NCBI RefSeq assembly: GCF_018294505.1
Contig: NC_057811.1
Coordinates: forward strand, 24,137,483-24,201,482
Reading direction: 5' to 3'
DNA: 64,000 nt
Source of the DNA: Triticum aestivum
Taxonomy: Eukaryota; Streptophyta; Magnoliopsida; Poales; Poaceae
Below are positions 44,335 to 57,336 of the stretch, one piece after another. The position numbers and the translations under genes were made by a program. The notes beneath the pieces were generated by a model. That model was not told the origin of the DNA, did no database searches, and saw only the letters and a program-made list of their open reading frames with translations. Numbering within the stretch: the stretch's first letter is position 1; every line of letters begins with the position of its first letter.

Positions 44335-45025
44335 TGTCATACTCGGACGACCAAAGTCTCCCGGGGGAGTGCGACTGGTGCCACGACGACCGAGGTCTGT
44401 GCGACAGGCCTCACCTAGACAGAGATCGGTGCTTCAGCATTAAGCTCGAGGAGACCTTCGATGTTGAAACGGTACGCAACGACGACAAGTGTTTTTTTCG
44501 TAATTAAGCATGACTTCAACTATTTCAACATGTAATTTTCATCTTTTACAATTCGACTAGCTTATTCCATACCATGCAAAACGCTATGTCTTGGAGAGGA
44601 TGGGTTTTGAAGACCATAAAAGGACGGAATCAAAGAAAATTCACCTAAGGACCCATCATGGTATGGATTTCGAAGTAAAACTGTACAATTTTGAGAGCGT
44701 AACCCATTTTGGTTGCAAAAGATGGGAAGCACTTTGCAAGGTGCATGGTTTTCATGAGGATGTGCTTGTCACCATGGTTCATGGTGATCCTGAAATCGAG
44801 CAAGACAATATGGACATTTGGGTCCTTGTTGATACGCCTCCAATTCTACCGCTATGTGAGTTTCTCAAACATAGTCATTAACTAATTTATATTATTCATT
44901 TCAAAATAGTTGACAGCTTATTTCCATTGACAGCTTATTTTGATTGTTCAAACAATGTGCGGAACATGGTAGACATAACCTACTACACCGATGGCTCTGA
45001 GTTAACTTATAAGGAGAAAAATCAT
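44335..45025 (+). pseudogene. CACTA-C B3-like gene, first three exons, cut by the LARD
   Basis: Exon 1 (from ATG at 44335, MSYSDDQSLPGECDWCHDDR) ends at the GTACGC donor. Exon 2 is 44561-44855, 295 bp as in CACTA-B, with KKIHLRTHHGMDFEVKLYNF and FGCKRWEALCKVHGF. Exon 3 starts at about 44934 (YFDCSNNVRNMV) and is broken at 45026 by the LARD element. No stop is seen before the break, and codon 15 is Trp where CACTA-B has a stop. A small duplication of TGACAGCTTATTT gives two possible acceptors for exon 3. Confidence 0.6.
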
Positions 45026-46942
45026 TGTGACGCCCGGGTAATCAAGCTACAGTAACCCTCTAGTATGATGCCACATCACCATGATTACTGTTGCTAATCT
45101 CGTGTTAGTTCAGAACCGATCCAAATTCAAATTTGAATTAAAGTCAAACAATAAAAGTTTTCAATTCTCAAAACTAAAATGTTCTTATTGTGACAATTAA
45201 TGAAGGAAATATGCCCTAGAGGCAATAATAAAGTTATTATTTATTTCCTTATTTCATGATAAATGTTTATTATTCATGCTAGAATTGTATTAACCGGAAA
45301 CTTGATACATGTGTGAATACATAGACAAACATAGTGTCACTAGTATGCCTCTACTTGACTAGCTCGTTAATCAAAGATGGTTGAGTTTCCTAGCCATAGA
45401 CATCAGTTGTCATTTGATTAACGGGATCACATCATTAGGAGAATGATATGATTGACTTGACCCATTCCGTTAGCTTAGCACTTGATCGTTTAGTATGTTG
45501 CTATTGCTTTCTTCATGACTTATACATGTTCCTATGACTATGAGATTATGCAACTCCCGTTTACCGGAGGAACACTTTGTGTGCTACCAAACGTCACAAC
45601 GTAACTGGGTGATTATAAAGGTGCTCTACAGGTGTCTCCGAAGGTACTTGTTGGGTTGGCGTATTTCGAGATTAGGATTTGTCACTCCGATTGTCGGAGA
45701 GGTATCTCTGGGCCCTCTCGGTAATGCACATCACTTAAGCCTTGCAAGCATTGCAACTAATGAGTTAGTTGCGGGATGATGTATTACGGAACGAGTAAAG
45801 AGACTTGCCGGTAACGAGATTGAACTAGGTATTGAGATACCGACGATCGAATCTCGGGCAAGTAACATACCGATGACAAAGGGAACAACGTACGTTGTTA
45901 TGCGGTCTGACCGATAAAGATCTTCGTAGAATATGTTGGGGCCAATATGAGCATCCAGGTTCCGCTATTGGTTATTGACCGGAGACGTGTCTCGGTCATG
46001 TCTACATTGTTCTCGAACCCGTAGGGTCCGCACGCTTAAAGTTCGATGACGGTTATATTATGAGTTTTTGTGTTTTGATGTACCGAAGGTAGTTCGGAGT
46101 CCCGGATGAGATCGGGGACATGACGAGGAGTCTCGAAATGGCCGAGACGTAAAGATCGATATATTGGACGACTATATTCGGAATCCGGAAAGGTTCCGAG
46201 TGATTCAGGTATTTATCGGAGTACCGGAGAGTTACGGGAATTCGCCGGGGAGGAGTATTGGGCCTTATTGGGCCATACGGGCATAGAGGAGCGAGGCCAA
46301 AAGGAAGGAGGCGCGCACCCCCCTCTGGTCCGAATTGGACAAGGGGTGCAGCCCCCATTTCCTTCTCCCTCTCCCCCTCTTTCCTTCTCTCCTACTCCAA
46401 CAAGGAAAGGAGGAGTCCTACTGCCGGTGGGAGTAGGACTCCCCCCTTGGCGCGCCCTCCTCCTTGGGCGGCCGCCTCCCCCCTTGCTCCTTTATATACG
46501 GGGGCAGGGGGCACCCCAAAGATACAACAATTGATCCTTTGGATCTCTTAGCCGTGTGCGGTGCCCCCCTCCAACATAGTCTACCTCGATAATACTGTAG
46601 CGGTGCTTAGGCGAAGCCCTGCGTCAGTAGTACATCATCATCGTCACCATGCCGTCGTGCTGACGAAACTCTCCCTCAACACTCGGCTGGATCGGAGTTC
46701 GAGGGACGTCATCGGGCTGAACGTGTGCTGAACTCGGAGGTGCCGTGCGTTCGGTACTTGATCGGTCGGATCGTGAAGACGTACGACTACATCAACCGCG
46801 TTGTGCTAACGCTTCCGCTTTCGGTCTACGAGGGTACGTGGACAACACTCTCCCCTCTCGTTGCTATGCATCACCATGATCTTGCGTGTGCGTAGGCATT
46901 TTTTTTTGAAATTACTACGTTCCCCAACAGTGGCATCCGAGC

Positions 46943-48214
46943 CTGGTTTTATGCGTTGATGTTATATGCACGAGTAGAACACAAATGAGTTGTGGGCGAT
47001 ATAAGTCATACTGCTTACCAGCATGCCATACTTTGGTTCGGGGGTATTGTTGGATGAAGCGGCCCGAACCGACATTACGTGTATGCTTACGTGAGACTGG
47101 TTCTTCCGACGTGCTTTGCACAGAGGTGGCTGGCAGGTGTCAGTTTCTCCAACTTTAGTTGAACCGAGTGTGGCTACGCCCGGTCCTTGCGAAGGTTAAA
47201 ACAGCACCAACTTGACAAACTATCGTTGTGGTTTTGATGCGTAGGTGAGAACGGTTCTTGCTAAGCCCGTAGCAGCCACGTAAAACTTGCAACAACAAAG
47301 TAGAGGACGTCTAACTTGTTTTTGCAGGGCATGTTGTGATGTGATATGGTCAAGACACGATGCTAAATTTTATTGTCTGAGATGATCATGTTTTGTAACC
47401 GAGTTATCGGCAACTGGCAGGAGCCATATGGTTGTCGCTTTATTGTATGCAATGCAATCGCCCTGTAATGCTTTACTTTATCACTAAGCGGTAGCGATAG
47501 TCGTAGAAGCATAAGATTGGCGAGACGACAACGATGCTATGATGGAGATCAAGGTGTCGCGCCGGTGACGATGGTGATCATGACGGTGCTTCGGAGATGG
47601 AGATCACAAGCACAAGATGATGATGGCCATATCATATCACTTATATTGATTGCATGTGATGTTTATCTTTTATGCATCTTATCTTGCTTTGATTGACGGT
47701 AGCATTATAAGATGATCCCTCACTAAATTATCAAAGTATAAGTGTTCTCCCTGAGTATGCACCGTTGCGAAAGTTCTTCGTGCTGAGACACCACGTGATG
47801 ATCGGGTGTGATAGGCTCTACGTTCAAATACAACGCGTGCAAAACAGTTGCACACGCGGAATACTCAGGTTAAGCTTGACGAGCCTAGCATATAACAGAT
47901 ATGGCCTCGGAACACGGAGACCGAAAGGTCGAGCGTGAATCATATAGTAGATATGATCAACATAGTGATGTTCACCATTGAAACTACTCCATCTCACGTG
48001 ATGATCGGACATGGTTTAGTTGATATGGATCACGTGATCACTTAGAGGATTAGAGGGATGTCTATCTAAGTGGGAGTTCTTAAGTAATATGATTAATTGA
48101 ACTTAAATTTATCATGAACTTAGTCCTGATAGTATTTTGCAAATTATGTTGTAGATCAATAGCTCGCGTTGTTGCTTCCCTGTGTTTATTTTGATATGTT
48201 CCTAGAGAAAAATT
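46943..48214 (+). other. copia leader
   Basis: Untranslated leader between PBS and gag; no ORF. It holds repeated GTGATGATCGG and similar motifs near 47790-48005. Confidence 0.5.
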
Positions 48215-51200
48215 ATGTTGAAAGATGTTAGTAGCAAAGATGCGGATTGGATCCGTGATCTGAGGATTATCCTCATTGCTGCACAGAAGAATTATGTCCT
48301 TGATGCACCGCTAGGTGACAGACCTATTGCAGGAGCAGATGCAGACGTTATGAACGTTTGGCTAGCTCAATATGATGACTACTTGATAGTTTAGTGCACC
48401 ATGCTTAACGGCTTAGAATCGGGACTTCAAAGACGTTTTGAACGTCATGGACCATATGAGATGTTCCAGGAGTTGAAGTTAATATTTCAAGCAAATACCC
48501 GAGTTGAGAGATATGAAGTCTCCAACAAGTTCTATAGCTAAAAGATGGAGGAGAATAGCTCAAGCAGTAAGCATGTGCTCAGATTGTCTGGGTACTACAA
48601 TCGCTTGAATCAAGTGGGAGTTAATCTTCCAGATAAGATAGTGATTGGCAGAATTCTCTAGTCACCATCACCAAGTTAGTAGAACTTCGTGATGAACTAT
48701 AATATGCAAGGGATAACGGAAACAATTCCCAAGCTCTTCGTGATGCTGAAATCGACGAAGGTAGAAATCAAGAAAAACATCAAGTGTTGATGGTTGACGA
48801 GACCACTAGTTTCAAGAAAACGGCAAAGGGAAGAAGGGGAACTTCAAGAAGAACGGCAAGCAAGTTGCTGCTCAAGTGAAGAAGCCCAAGTCTGGTCCTA
48901 AGCCTGAGACTAAGTGCTTCTACTGCAAAGGGACTGGTCACTGGAAGCGGAACTGCCCCAAGTATTTGGCGGATAAGAAGGATGGCAAAGTGAACAAAGG
49001 TATATTTGATATACAGATTATTGATGTGTATTTTACTAGTGTTCGTAGCAACCCCTCGGTATTTGATACTGGTTCAGTTACTAAGAGTAGTAACTCGAAA
49101 CAGGAGTTGCGGAATGAACAGAGACTAGTTAAGGGTGAAGTGACGATGTGTGTTGGAAGTGGTTCCAAGATTGATATGATCATCATCGCACGCTCCCTAC
49201 ACTTTCGGGATTAGTGTTGAACCTAAATAAGTGTTATTTGGTGTTTGCGTTGAGCATGAATATGATTTGATCATGTTTATTGCAATACGGTTATTCATTT
49301 AAGTTAGAGAATAATTGTTGTTCTATTTACATGAATAAAACCTTCTATGGTCATACACCCAATGAAAATGGTTTGTTGGATCTCGATCGTAGTGATACAC
49401 ATATTCATAATATTGAAGCCAAAAGATGCAAAGTTAATAATGATAGTGCAACTTATTTGTGGCACTGCCGTTTAGGTCATATTGGTGTAAAGCGCATGAA
49501 GAAACTCCATGCTGATGGGATTTTGGAATCACTTGATTGATCCTTGCTGGAACCATGCCTCTTGGGCAAGATGACTAAAACGCCGTTCTCCGGAACAATG
49601 GAGCAAGCAACAGATTTGTTGGAAATCATACATACTGATGTATGTGGTCCGATGAATATTGAGGCTCGTAGCGGGTATCATTATTTTCTGACCTTCACAG
49701 ATGATTTGAGCAGATATGGGTATATCTACTTAATGAAACAGAAGTCTGAAACATTTGAAAAGTTCATATAATTTCAGAGTGAAGTGGAAAATCATCGTAA
49801 CAAGAAAATAAAGTTTCTACGATCTGATCGTGGAGAAGAGTATTTGAGTTACGAGTTTGGTCTTCAGTTAAAACAATGTGAAATAGTTTCACTGCTCACG
49901 CCACCTGGAACACCACAGTGTAATGGTGTGTCCGAACATCGTAACCGTACTTTATTAGATATGGTGCAATCTATGATGTCTCTTACCGATTTACCACTAT
50001 CGTTTTGGGGTTATGCATTAAAGACAGCTGCATCCACGTTAAAAAGGGCACCGTCTAAGTCCGTTGAGACGACACAATATGAACTGTGGTTTGGCAAGAA
50101 ACCAAAGTTGTCGTTTCTTAAAGTTTGGGTTGTGATGCTTATGTGAAAAAGCTTCAACCTGATAAGCTCGAACCCAAATCGGAGAAATGTGTCTTCATAG
50201 GATACCCAAAGGAGACTGTTGGGTACACCTTCTATCACAGATCCGAAGGCAAGATATTCGTTGCTAAGAATGGATCCTTTCTAGAGAAGGAGTTTCTCTC
50301 AAAAGAAGTGAGTGGGAGGAAATTAGAACTTGATGAGGTAACTGTACCTTCTCCCGAATTGGAAGTTCATCACTGAAATCAGTTCCAGTGATGCTTACAC
50401 AGTGAGGAAGTTAATGATGATGATCATGAAGCTTCGGATCAAGTTACTACCGAACCTCGTAGGTCAACCAGAGTGAGATCCGCACCAGAGTGGTACGGTA
50501 ATCCTGTTCTGCTGGTCATGTTACTTGACCATGACGAACCTACGAACTATGAGGAAGCGATGGTGAGCCCAGATTCCGCAAAATGGCTTGAGGCCATGAA
50601 ATCTGAGATGGGATCCATGGATGAGAACAAAGTGTGGACTTTGGTTGACTTGCCCGATGATCGGCAAGCCATAGAAAATAAATGGATCTTCAAGAGGAAG
50701 ACGGACGCTGATAGTAGTGTTACTATCTACAAAGCTAGAATTGTCGCAAAAAGGTTTTCGACAAGTTCAAGGTGTTGACTACGATGAGAGTTTCTCACTC
50801 GTATCTATGCTTAAGTCTGTCCGAATCATGTTAGCAATTGCCGCATTTTATGAAATCTGGCAAATGGATAAACAAAACTGCATTCCTTAATGGATTTATT
50901 AAAGAAGAGTTGTATATGATGCAACCAGAAGGTTTTGTCAATCCTAAAGGTGCTAACAAAATATGCAAGCTCCAGCGATCCATCTATGGACTGGTGCAAG
51001 CATCTCGGAGTTGGAATATACGCTTTGATAAGTTGATCAAAGGATATAGTTTTATACAGACTTGCGGTGAAGCCTGTATTTACAAGAAAGTGAGTGGGAG
51101 CACTACAGCATTTCTGATAAGTATATGTGAATGACATATTGTTGATCGGAAATAATGTAGAATTATTCTGCAAAGCATAAAGGAGTGTTTGAAAGGAGTT

Positions 51201-51826
51201 TTTTAAAGAAAGACCTCGGTGAAGCTGCTTACATATTGAGCATCAAGATCTATAGAGATAGATCAAGACGCTTGATAAGTTTTTCAATGAGTACATACCT
51301 TGACAAGATTTTGAAGTAGTTCAAAATGGAACAGTCAAAGAAAGAGTTCTTGCCTGTGTTACAAGGTGTGAAATTGAGTAAGACTCAAAGCCCGACCACG
51401 GCAGAAGATAGAAAAGAGAATGAAAGTCATTTCCTATGCCTCAGTCATAGGTTCTATAAAGTATGCTATGCTGTGTACCAGACCTATTGTGTACCTCACA
51501 TGATTTTGGCAAGAGGGTACAATAGTGATCTAGGAGTAGATCACTGGACAGCGGTCAAAATTATCCTTAGTGGAATAAGGAAATATTTCTCGGTTATGGA
51601 GGTGACAAAAGGTTCGTCGTAAAGAGTTACGTCGATGCAAGTTTTGACACAGATCTGGATGACTCTAAGTCTCGATCTAGATACATATTGAAAGTGGGAG
51701 CAATTAGCTAGAGTAGCTCCGTGCAGAGCATTGTAGACATAGAAATTTGCAAAATACTTACGGATCTGAATGTGACAGACCCGTTGACTAAAATTATCTC
51801 ACAAGCAAAACATGATCACACCTTAG
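48215..51826 (+). pseudogene. copia gag-pol remnant
   Basis: Gag starts at 48215 (MLKDVSSKDADWIRDLRIIL) but has stops within 200 bases. The zinc knuckle CFYCKGTGHWKRNC is at about 48915. The pre-integrase segment (YLWHCRLGHIGVKRMKKLHA, 49455-49540) and integrase (HTDVCGPMN, RSDRGEEY, VSEHRNRTLLDMV) are split over three frames (49280-50146). Reverse transcriptase pieces are at 50473-51134 (VWTLVDLPDDRQAIENKWIF, SIYGLVQASRSW). RNase H scraps continue to 51700. The order is protease, integrase, RT, RNase H, as in copia elements. More than ten stops or shifts are visible, so no protein is made. Confidence 0.88.
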
Positions 51827-51995
51827 TACTCTTTGGGTGTTAATCACATAGCGATGTGAACTAGATTATTGACTCTAGTAAACCCTTTGGGTGTTGGTCA
51901 CATGACGATGTGAACTATGGGTGTTAATCACATGGTGATGTGAACTATTGATGTTAAATCACATGGCGATGTGAACTAGATTATTGACTCTAGTG
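51827..51995 (+). repeat. copia 3' tail repeat
   Basis: GGGTGTTAATCACATGGCGA and variants, followed by TGTGAACT, recur four times before the PPT. Confidence 0.8.
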
Positions 51996-54900
51996 CAAGT
52001 GGGAGACTGAAGGAAATATGCCCTAGAGGCAATAATAAAGTTATTATTTATTTCCTTATTTCATGATAAATGTTTATTATTCATGCTAGAATTGTATTAA
52101 CCGGAAACTTGATACATGTGTGAATACATAGACAAACATAGTGTCACTAGTATGCCTCTACTTGACTAGCTCGTTAATCAAAGATGGTTGAGTTTCCTAG
52201 CCATAGACATGAGTTGTCATTTGATTAACGGGATCACATCATTAGGAGAATGATATGATTGACTTGACCCATTCCGTTAGCTTAGCACTTGATCGTTTAG
52301 TATGTTGCTATTGCTTTCTTCATGACTTATACATGTTCCTATGACTATGAGATTATGCAACTCCCGTTTACCGGAGGAACACTTTGTGTGCTACCAAACG
52401 TCACAACGTAACTGGGTGATTATAAAGGTGCTCTACAGGTGTCTCCGAAGGTACTTGTTGGGTTGGCGTATTTCGAGATTAGGATTTGTCACTCCGATTG
52501 TCGGAGAGGTATCTCTGGGCCCTCTCGGTAATGCACATCACTTAAGCCTTGCAAGCATTGCAACTAATGAGTTAGTTGCGGGATGATGTATTACGGAACG
52601 AGTAAAGAGACTTGCCGGTAACGAGATTGAACTAGGTATTGAGATACCGACGATCGAATCTCGGGCAAGTAACATACCGATGACAAAGGGAACAACGTAT
52701 GTTGTTATGCGGTCTGACCGGTAAAGATCTTCGTAGAATATGTGGGAGCCAATATGAGCATCCAGGTTCCGCTATTGGTTATTGACCGGAGACGTGTCTC
52801 GGTCATGTCTACATAGTTCTCGAACCCGTAGGGTCCGCACGCTTAAGTTCGATGACGGTTATATTATGAGTTTTTGTGTTTTGATGTACCGAAGGTAGTT
52901 CGATGTCCCGGATGAGATCGGGGACATGACGAGGAGTCTCGAAATGGCCGAGACGTAAAGATCGATATATTGGACGACTATATTCGGACATCAGAAAGGT
53001 TCCGAGTGATTCGGGTATTTATCGGAGTACCGGAGAGTTACGGGAATTCGCCGGGGAGAAGTATTGGGCCTTATTGGGCCATACGGGAATAGAGGAGAGA
53101 GGCCAAAAGGAAGGAGGCATGCACCCCCCCCCTCTGGTCCGAATTGGACAAGGGGTGCAGCCCCCTTTTCCTTCTCCCTCTCCCCCTCTTTCCTTCTCTC
53201 CTACTCCAACAAGGAAAGGAGGAGTCCTACTCCCGGTGGGAGTAGGACTCCCCCCTTGGCGCGCCCTCCTTCTTGGGCGGCCGCCTCCCCCCTTGCTCCT
53301 TTATATACGGGGGCATGGGGGAACCCCAAAGACACAACAATTGATCCTTTGGATCTCTTAGCCGTGTGCGGTGCCCCCTCCACCATAGTCCACCTCGATA
53401 ATACTGTAGCGGTGCTTAGGCGAAGCCCTGTATCGGTAGAACATCATCATCGTCACCACGCCGTCGTGCTGACGAAACTCTCCCTCAACACTCGGCTGGA
53501 TCGGAGTTCGAGGGACGTCATCGGGCTGAACGTGTGCTGAACTCGTAGGTGCCGTGCATTCGGTACTTGACCGGTCGGATCGTGAAGACGTACGACTACA
53601 TCAACCGCGTTGTGCTAACGCTTCCGCTTTCGGTCTACGAGGGTACGTGGATAACACTCTCCCCTCTCGTTGCTATGCATCACCATGATCTTGCGTGTGC
53701 CTAGGATTCTTTTTTTGAAATTACTACGTTCCCCAACAATTAAATCATCGATAGTATTGCTGGAGAAACAACATTTTTATAAAATAATTAATTACTCTAA
53801 AGTGATTAGAACTGCACCAAAACCGTTAAGTGAATACTTTTTTCGATTAATAAAATTCTAAACTAATTTATTTTGGGGTAAAACATTTCTGGCAGTGGGT
53901 GGTTCTCAAACATCAATTTAGGAGTTGTTATCATTTTTTTCTAAGCTAAAAATAATGTGTATCTAAAATAAAACAGAACAGAAAAATAAAAATAAAAAGA
54001 AGAAAAGGAAACAAAAAAAGAAAGAAAGGAAAAGACCCCCCCCCCCCGCTGGGCCTCAGCCCAGCTGGCCACTCGGCCACAAGGCCAACCCCAGGCCGGC
54101 CCACCCCCTGCCTACTAACCCACTCCCCCTCCCACCGTAACCCTAACCCACTACCGCTCTCCCACTCCCCCCCACGACGCCACTCCCTCTCCCCCTCTCC
54201 TCTCGATCCCATCTGGATCGGGGAGGGGCTCGATCCCGCGCCTCCCATCGCCGCCGTGCTCCACCACCGACGCTGCCGCTCGGACTCCCCCCCATGCCGG
54301 ACCGCCTCCTCGACCCCGTCGCTCGCCTCCCCGTCCTCGCCCCCTTCCTGATCCATAACTGGATCGGGGCACGACCCCGACGCCGCCATCGCCCCGCGTG
54401 CCTCGGCCTCCTCCTCATCCCGTGCCGAGGCCGCCGTTCCTGCGCCGCGCCATCGACCCCGTCGTCTCGCCGCACTCGTCGCCGGCGACCCGGACGCCGC
54501 CCCTTCGTCGTCCTCCTCCCCGAGCCCACCGCCCATCCCCTACGGCCATCGTGAGCCCCTCCACTCCTCCTCTCTTCCCCCCGCGCCCGTAGCTCACCCA
54601 CTCCGGCGCCCGTCGCACGCGAGCCCCGCTCACTTGCCGCCCTTGCCGTCCGCCGTCCCGCTTCGCTCTGCTCGCGGGCGCGCCCTCCCTCGCGTGGCCT
54701 CCCGCCCCTGCCACTCGCTGGCCTTGCCCCACTTCACATCCCCTCCCCCGCGCGTGACCTGGCCACTCCGGCCACCGCTCGCTCGGCCTCCCTCGCCGCA
54801 CTCTGCCCGGCCCCGCAGCTTCCCCGCTCGCCGGCGCTCCCACTCGGGCGACGCCATGCCCGGCGCTCGCGCCCATCGGGCGCCCTGTGCTCGTTCGCCT

Positions 54901-55602
54901 GTCGCCCGAACCCACTATGGCCCTTAGGGCCTATGACAGCTGGGCCCCGTCCCCTATGACAATGACATGTGGGGCCCATGCCCAGAACGTTTAAAAAAAT
55001 AAATAAATAAAATATCAATTAATTAATTAACTTAATTAATTCTATTTAAATTAACTAATTAAGATTAATTAACCTAATAACTAGTTAACCTAATTAACTA
55101 CTGTTCATTAGCTAAGTCCCTAACAGGGCGGACCCACCTATCAGGTTGACCAGGTCAACGGTCAACGTTGACTGCTGAAATCATGCTGACGTCATAATTA
55201 CCTTTTTCTAATTATATTAATTCTGTTAATTGTTGAAAAAGATAAAATCCTTTTTAAATTAATATAAAATGAACCGTAGCTCGGATGGAAAAACTTTGTA
55301 CATGAAAGTTGCTCAGAACGACGAGACGAATCCGGATTCGCAGCCCGTTCGTCCGCCACACATCCCTAGCATAGCAAACATGCAACTTTCCCCCTCCGGT
55401 TCATCTGTCCGAAAACGCGAAACACCGGGAATACTTTCCCGGATGTTTCCCCCCTTCGCCGTTACCACCTCCTACCGCGTTAGGGCACACCTAGCCCCGC
55501 GCATTGACATGTCTTCCATCGTCATGCTTATGTTTGCATTATATTTATTGTTTCATCCCGCTCTTCTCTCGTTAGACACCGAGACCGACGCCGCTGCTAC
55601 CC

Positions 55603-55650
55603 AGTACGACTACGGTGTTGACGACCCCTCCTTCTTGCCAAAGCAACCAG
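55603..55650 (+). other. exon-like acidic segment in the LARD LTR
   Basis: The open segment YDYGVDDPSFLPKQP ends at CAG|GCAAG, the same donor form as in the solo LTR at 3715. The same bases occur in the right LTR (63583-63630). A possible downstream acceptor is at 56976 (CAACCAG), with an exon ending at TAG 57040-57042; that exon has indels in this copy. Confidence 0.3.
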
Positions 55651-57336
55651 GCAAGCCCCCCCCCCCCCCGTGATCACCAGATATCGCCTATTCTTCTCTA
55701 TACTGCTTGCATTAGAGTAGTGTAGCATGTTACTGCTTTCCGTTAATCCTATCCTGATGCATAGCCTGTCATTGTTGCTACAGTTGTTACCCTTACCTGC
55801 TATCCTACTGCTTAGTATAGGATGCTAGTGTTCCATCATTGGCCCTACACTCTTGTCCGTCTGCCATGCTATACTACTGGGCCGTGATCACTTCGGGATG
55901 TGATCACGGGTATATACTATATACTTTATATACATGACACATATGGTGACTAAAGTCGGGTCGGCTCGTTGAGTACCCGCAAGTGATTCTGATGAGGGGG
56001 CTGAAAGGACAGGTGGCTCCATCCCGGTATAGGTGGGCCTGGGTTCCTGACGGCCCCCGACTGTTACTTTGTGGCAGAGCGACAGGGCAGGTTGCGACCA
56101 CCTAGGAGAGAGGTGGGCCGCCCTGGTCGGCGTTCGCGGATACTTAACAAGCTTAACGAGATCTTGGTATTTGATCTGAGTCTGGCCATTTGGTCTATAC
56201 GCACTAACCAACTACGCGGGAACAGTTATGGGCACTCGACGTCGTGGTATCAGCCGAAGCCTTCGTGACGTCAGCGACTGAGTGGCGCGCGTCGGATTGG
56301 ACTGGAACGCCTGCTAGGCTAGGTCTGCTTCCGGCCGCGTTTGCAACGTGCAGGTGTGCAATGGGCGATGGGCCCAGACCCCTGCGCGCATAGGATTTAG
56401 ACCGGCGTGCTAACCTCTCTGTTGAGCCTAGGTGGGGCTGCGACGTGTTGATCTTCCGAGGCCGGGCATGACCCAGGAAAATGTGTCCGGACAAATGGCA
56501 TCGAGCGTGTTGGGTTATGTGGTGCACCCCTGCAGGGAAGTTTATCTATTCGAATAGTCGTGTCCCTCGGTAAAAGGACGACCTGGAGTTGTACCTTGAC
56601 CTTATGACAACTAGTACTGGGTACTTAATAAAACACACCCTTCCAAGTGCCAGATACAACCCGGTGATCGCTCTCTAACAGGGCGACGAGGAGGGGATCG
56701 CCGGGTAGGATTATGCTATACGATGCTACTTGGTGAACTTACCATCTACTCTCTTCTACATGCTGCAAGATGGAGGTGGCCAGAAGCGTAGTCTTCGACA
56801 GGATTAGCTATCCCCCTCTCATTCTGGCATTCTGCAGTTTAGTCCACCGATATGGCCCTTTACACATATACCCATGCATATGTAGTGTAGCTCCTTGCTT
56901 GCGAGTACTTTGGATGAGTACTCACGGTTGCTTTTCTCCCTCTTTTCCCCTTTCTATACCTGGTTGTCGCAACCAGATGCTGGAGTCCAGGAGCCAGAGA
57001 TCCCGAGGATGATTCTACATGGAGTTCGGCTTCGAGGAGTAGTTAGGAGGTCCCAGGCAGGAGGCCTTGCCTTTTCGATCGTTGCTACTTTTGTGCTAGC
57101 CTTCTTAAGGCAAACTTGTTTAACTTATGTCTGTACTCAGATATTGTTGCTTCCGCTGACTCGTCTATGATCGAGCACTTGTGTTCGAGCCCTCGAGGCC
57201 CCTGGCTTGTATTATGATGCTTGTATTACTTATTTATGTTGTAGAGTTGTGTTGTGATATCTTCCCGTGAGTCCCTGATCTTGATCGTACACATTTGCGT
57301 GCATGATTAGTGTACGATTGAATCGGGGGCGTCACA

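Larger units (their letters stand above)
39226..45025 (+). mobile_element. CACTA-C: partial CACTA transposon of the CACTA-B family
   Basis: It begins abruptly inside TNPD at the codons for KFPKDNELPDST. It continues through TNPD, a spacer, the internal repeat cluster and TATA box, and into exon 3 of the B3-like gene. The LARD element cuts it at 45026. Both termini are missing from the window. The gene order is the same as in CACTA-B but on the plus strand. Confidence 0.85.
45201..53738 (+). mobile_element. BARE/WIS/Angela-type copia LTR retrotransposon, degenerate
   Basis: LTRs 45201-46929 (1729 bp) and 52008-53738 (1731 bp) begin TGAAGGAAATATGCCCTAGA and end ACGTTCCCCAACA. The TSD is ATTAA at 45196-45200 and 53739-53743. 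PBS TGGCATCCGAGC is at 46931, and the PPT-like AAGTGGGAGAC ends at 52007. TATATA boxes lie at 46493-46498 and 53302-53307. The LTRs are very similar by eye, so insertion into the LARD is recent. The interior is full of stops, so the copy was probably mobilised by relatives. Confidence 0.93.
45026..57336 (+). repeat. LARD 5' LTR, interrupted by the copia element
   Basis: LTR sequence occupies 45026-45200 and 53744-57336. It contains a C-run and GC-rich part (54030-54920), an AT-rich part with TTAATTAA motifs (55000-55110), and exon-like segments ending at 55650 and 57042. Long minus-strand frames in the GC-rich part are Arg/Gly-rich and shared with the other LTR. I do not regard them as genes. 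Confidence 0.85.

Noticed and set aside
45534..45779. 81-codon ORF repeated at 52341
   Set aside because: It lies within both copia LTRs, identical by duplication, with no domain. It is LTR sequence and not a gene.
54030..54920. Long minus-strand ORFs rich in Arg, Gly and Ala in the GC-rich part
   Set aside because: They lie inside the LARD LTR, recur in the second LTR (61985-62880), are open in several frames at once and show no domain. Base composition explains them.
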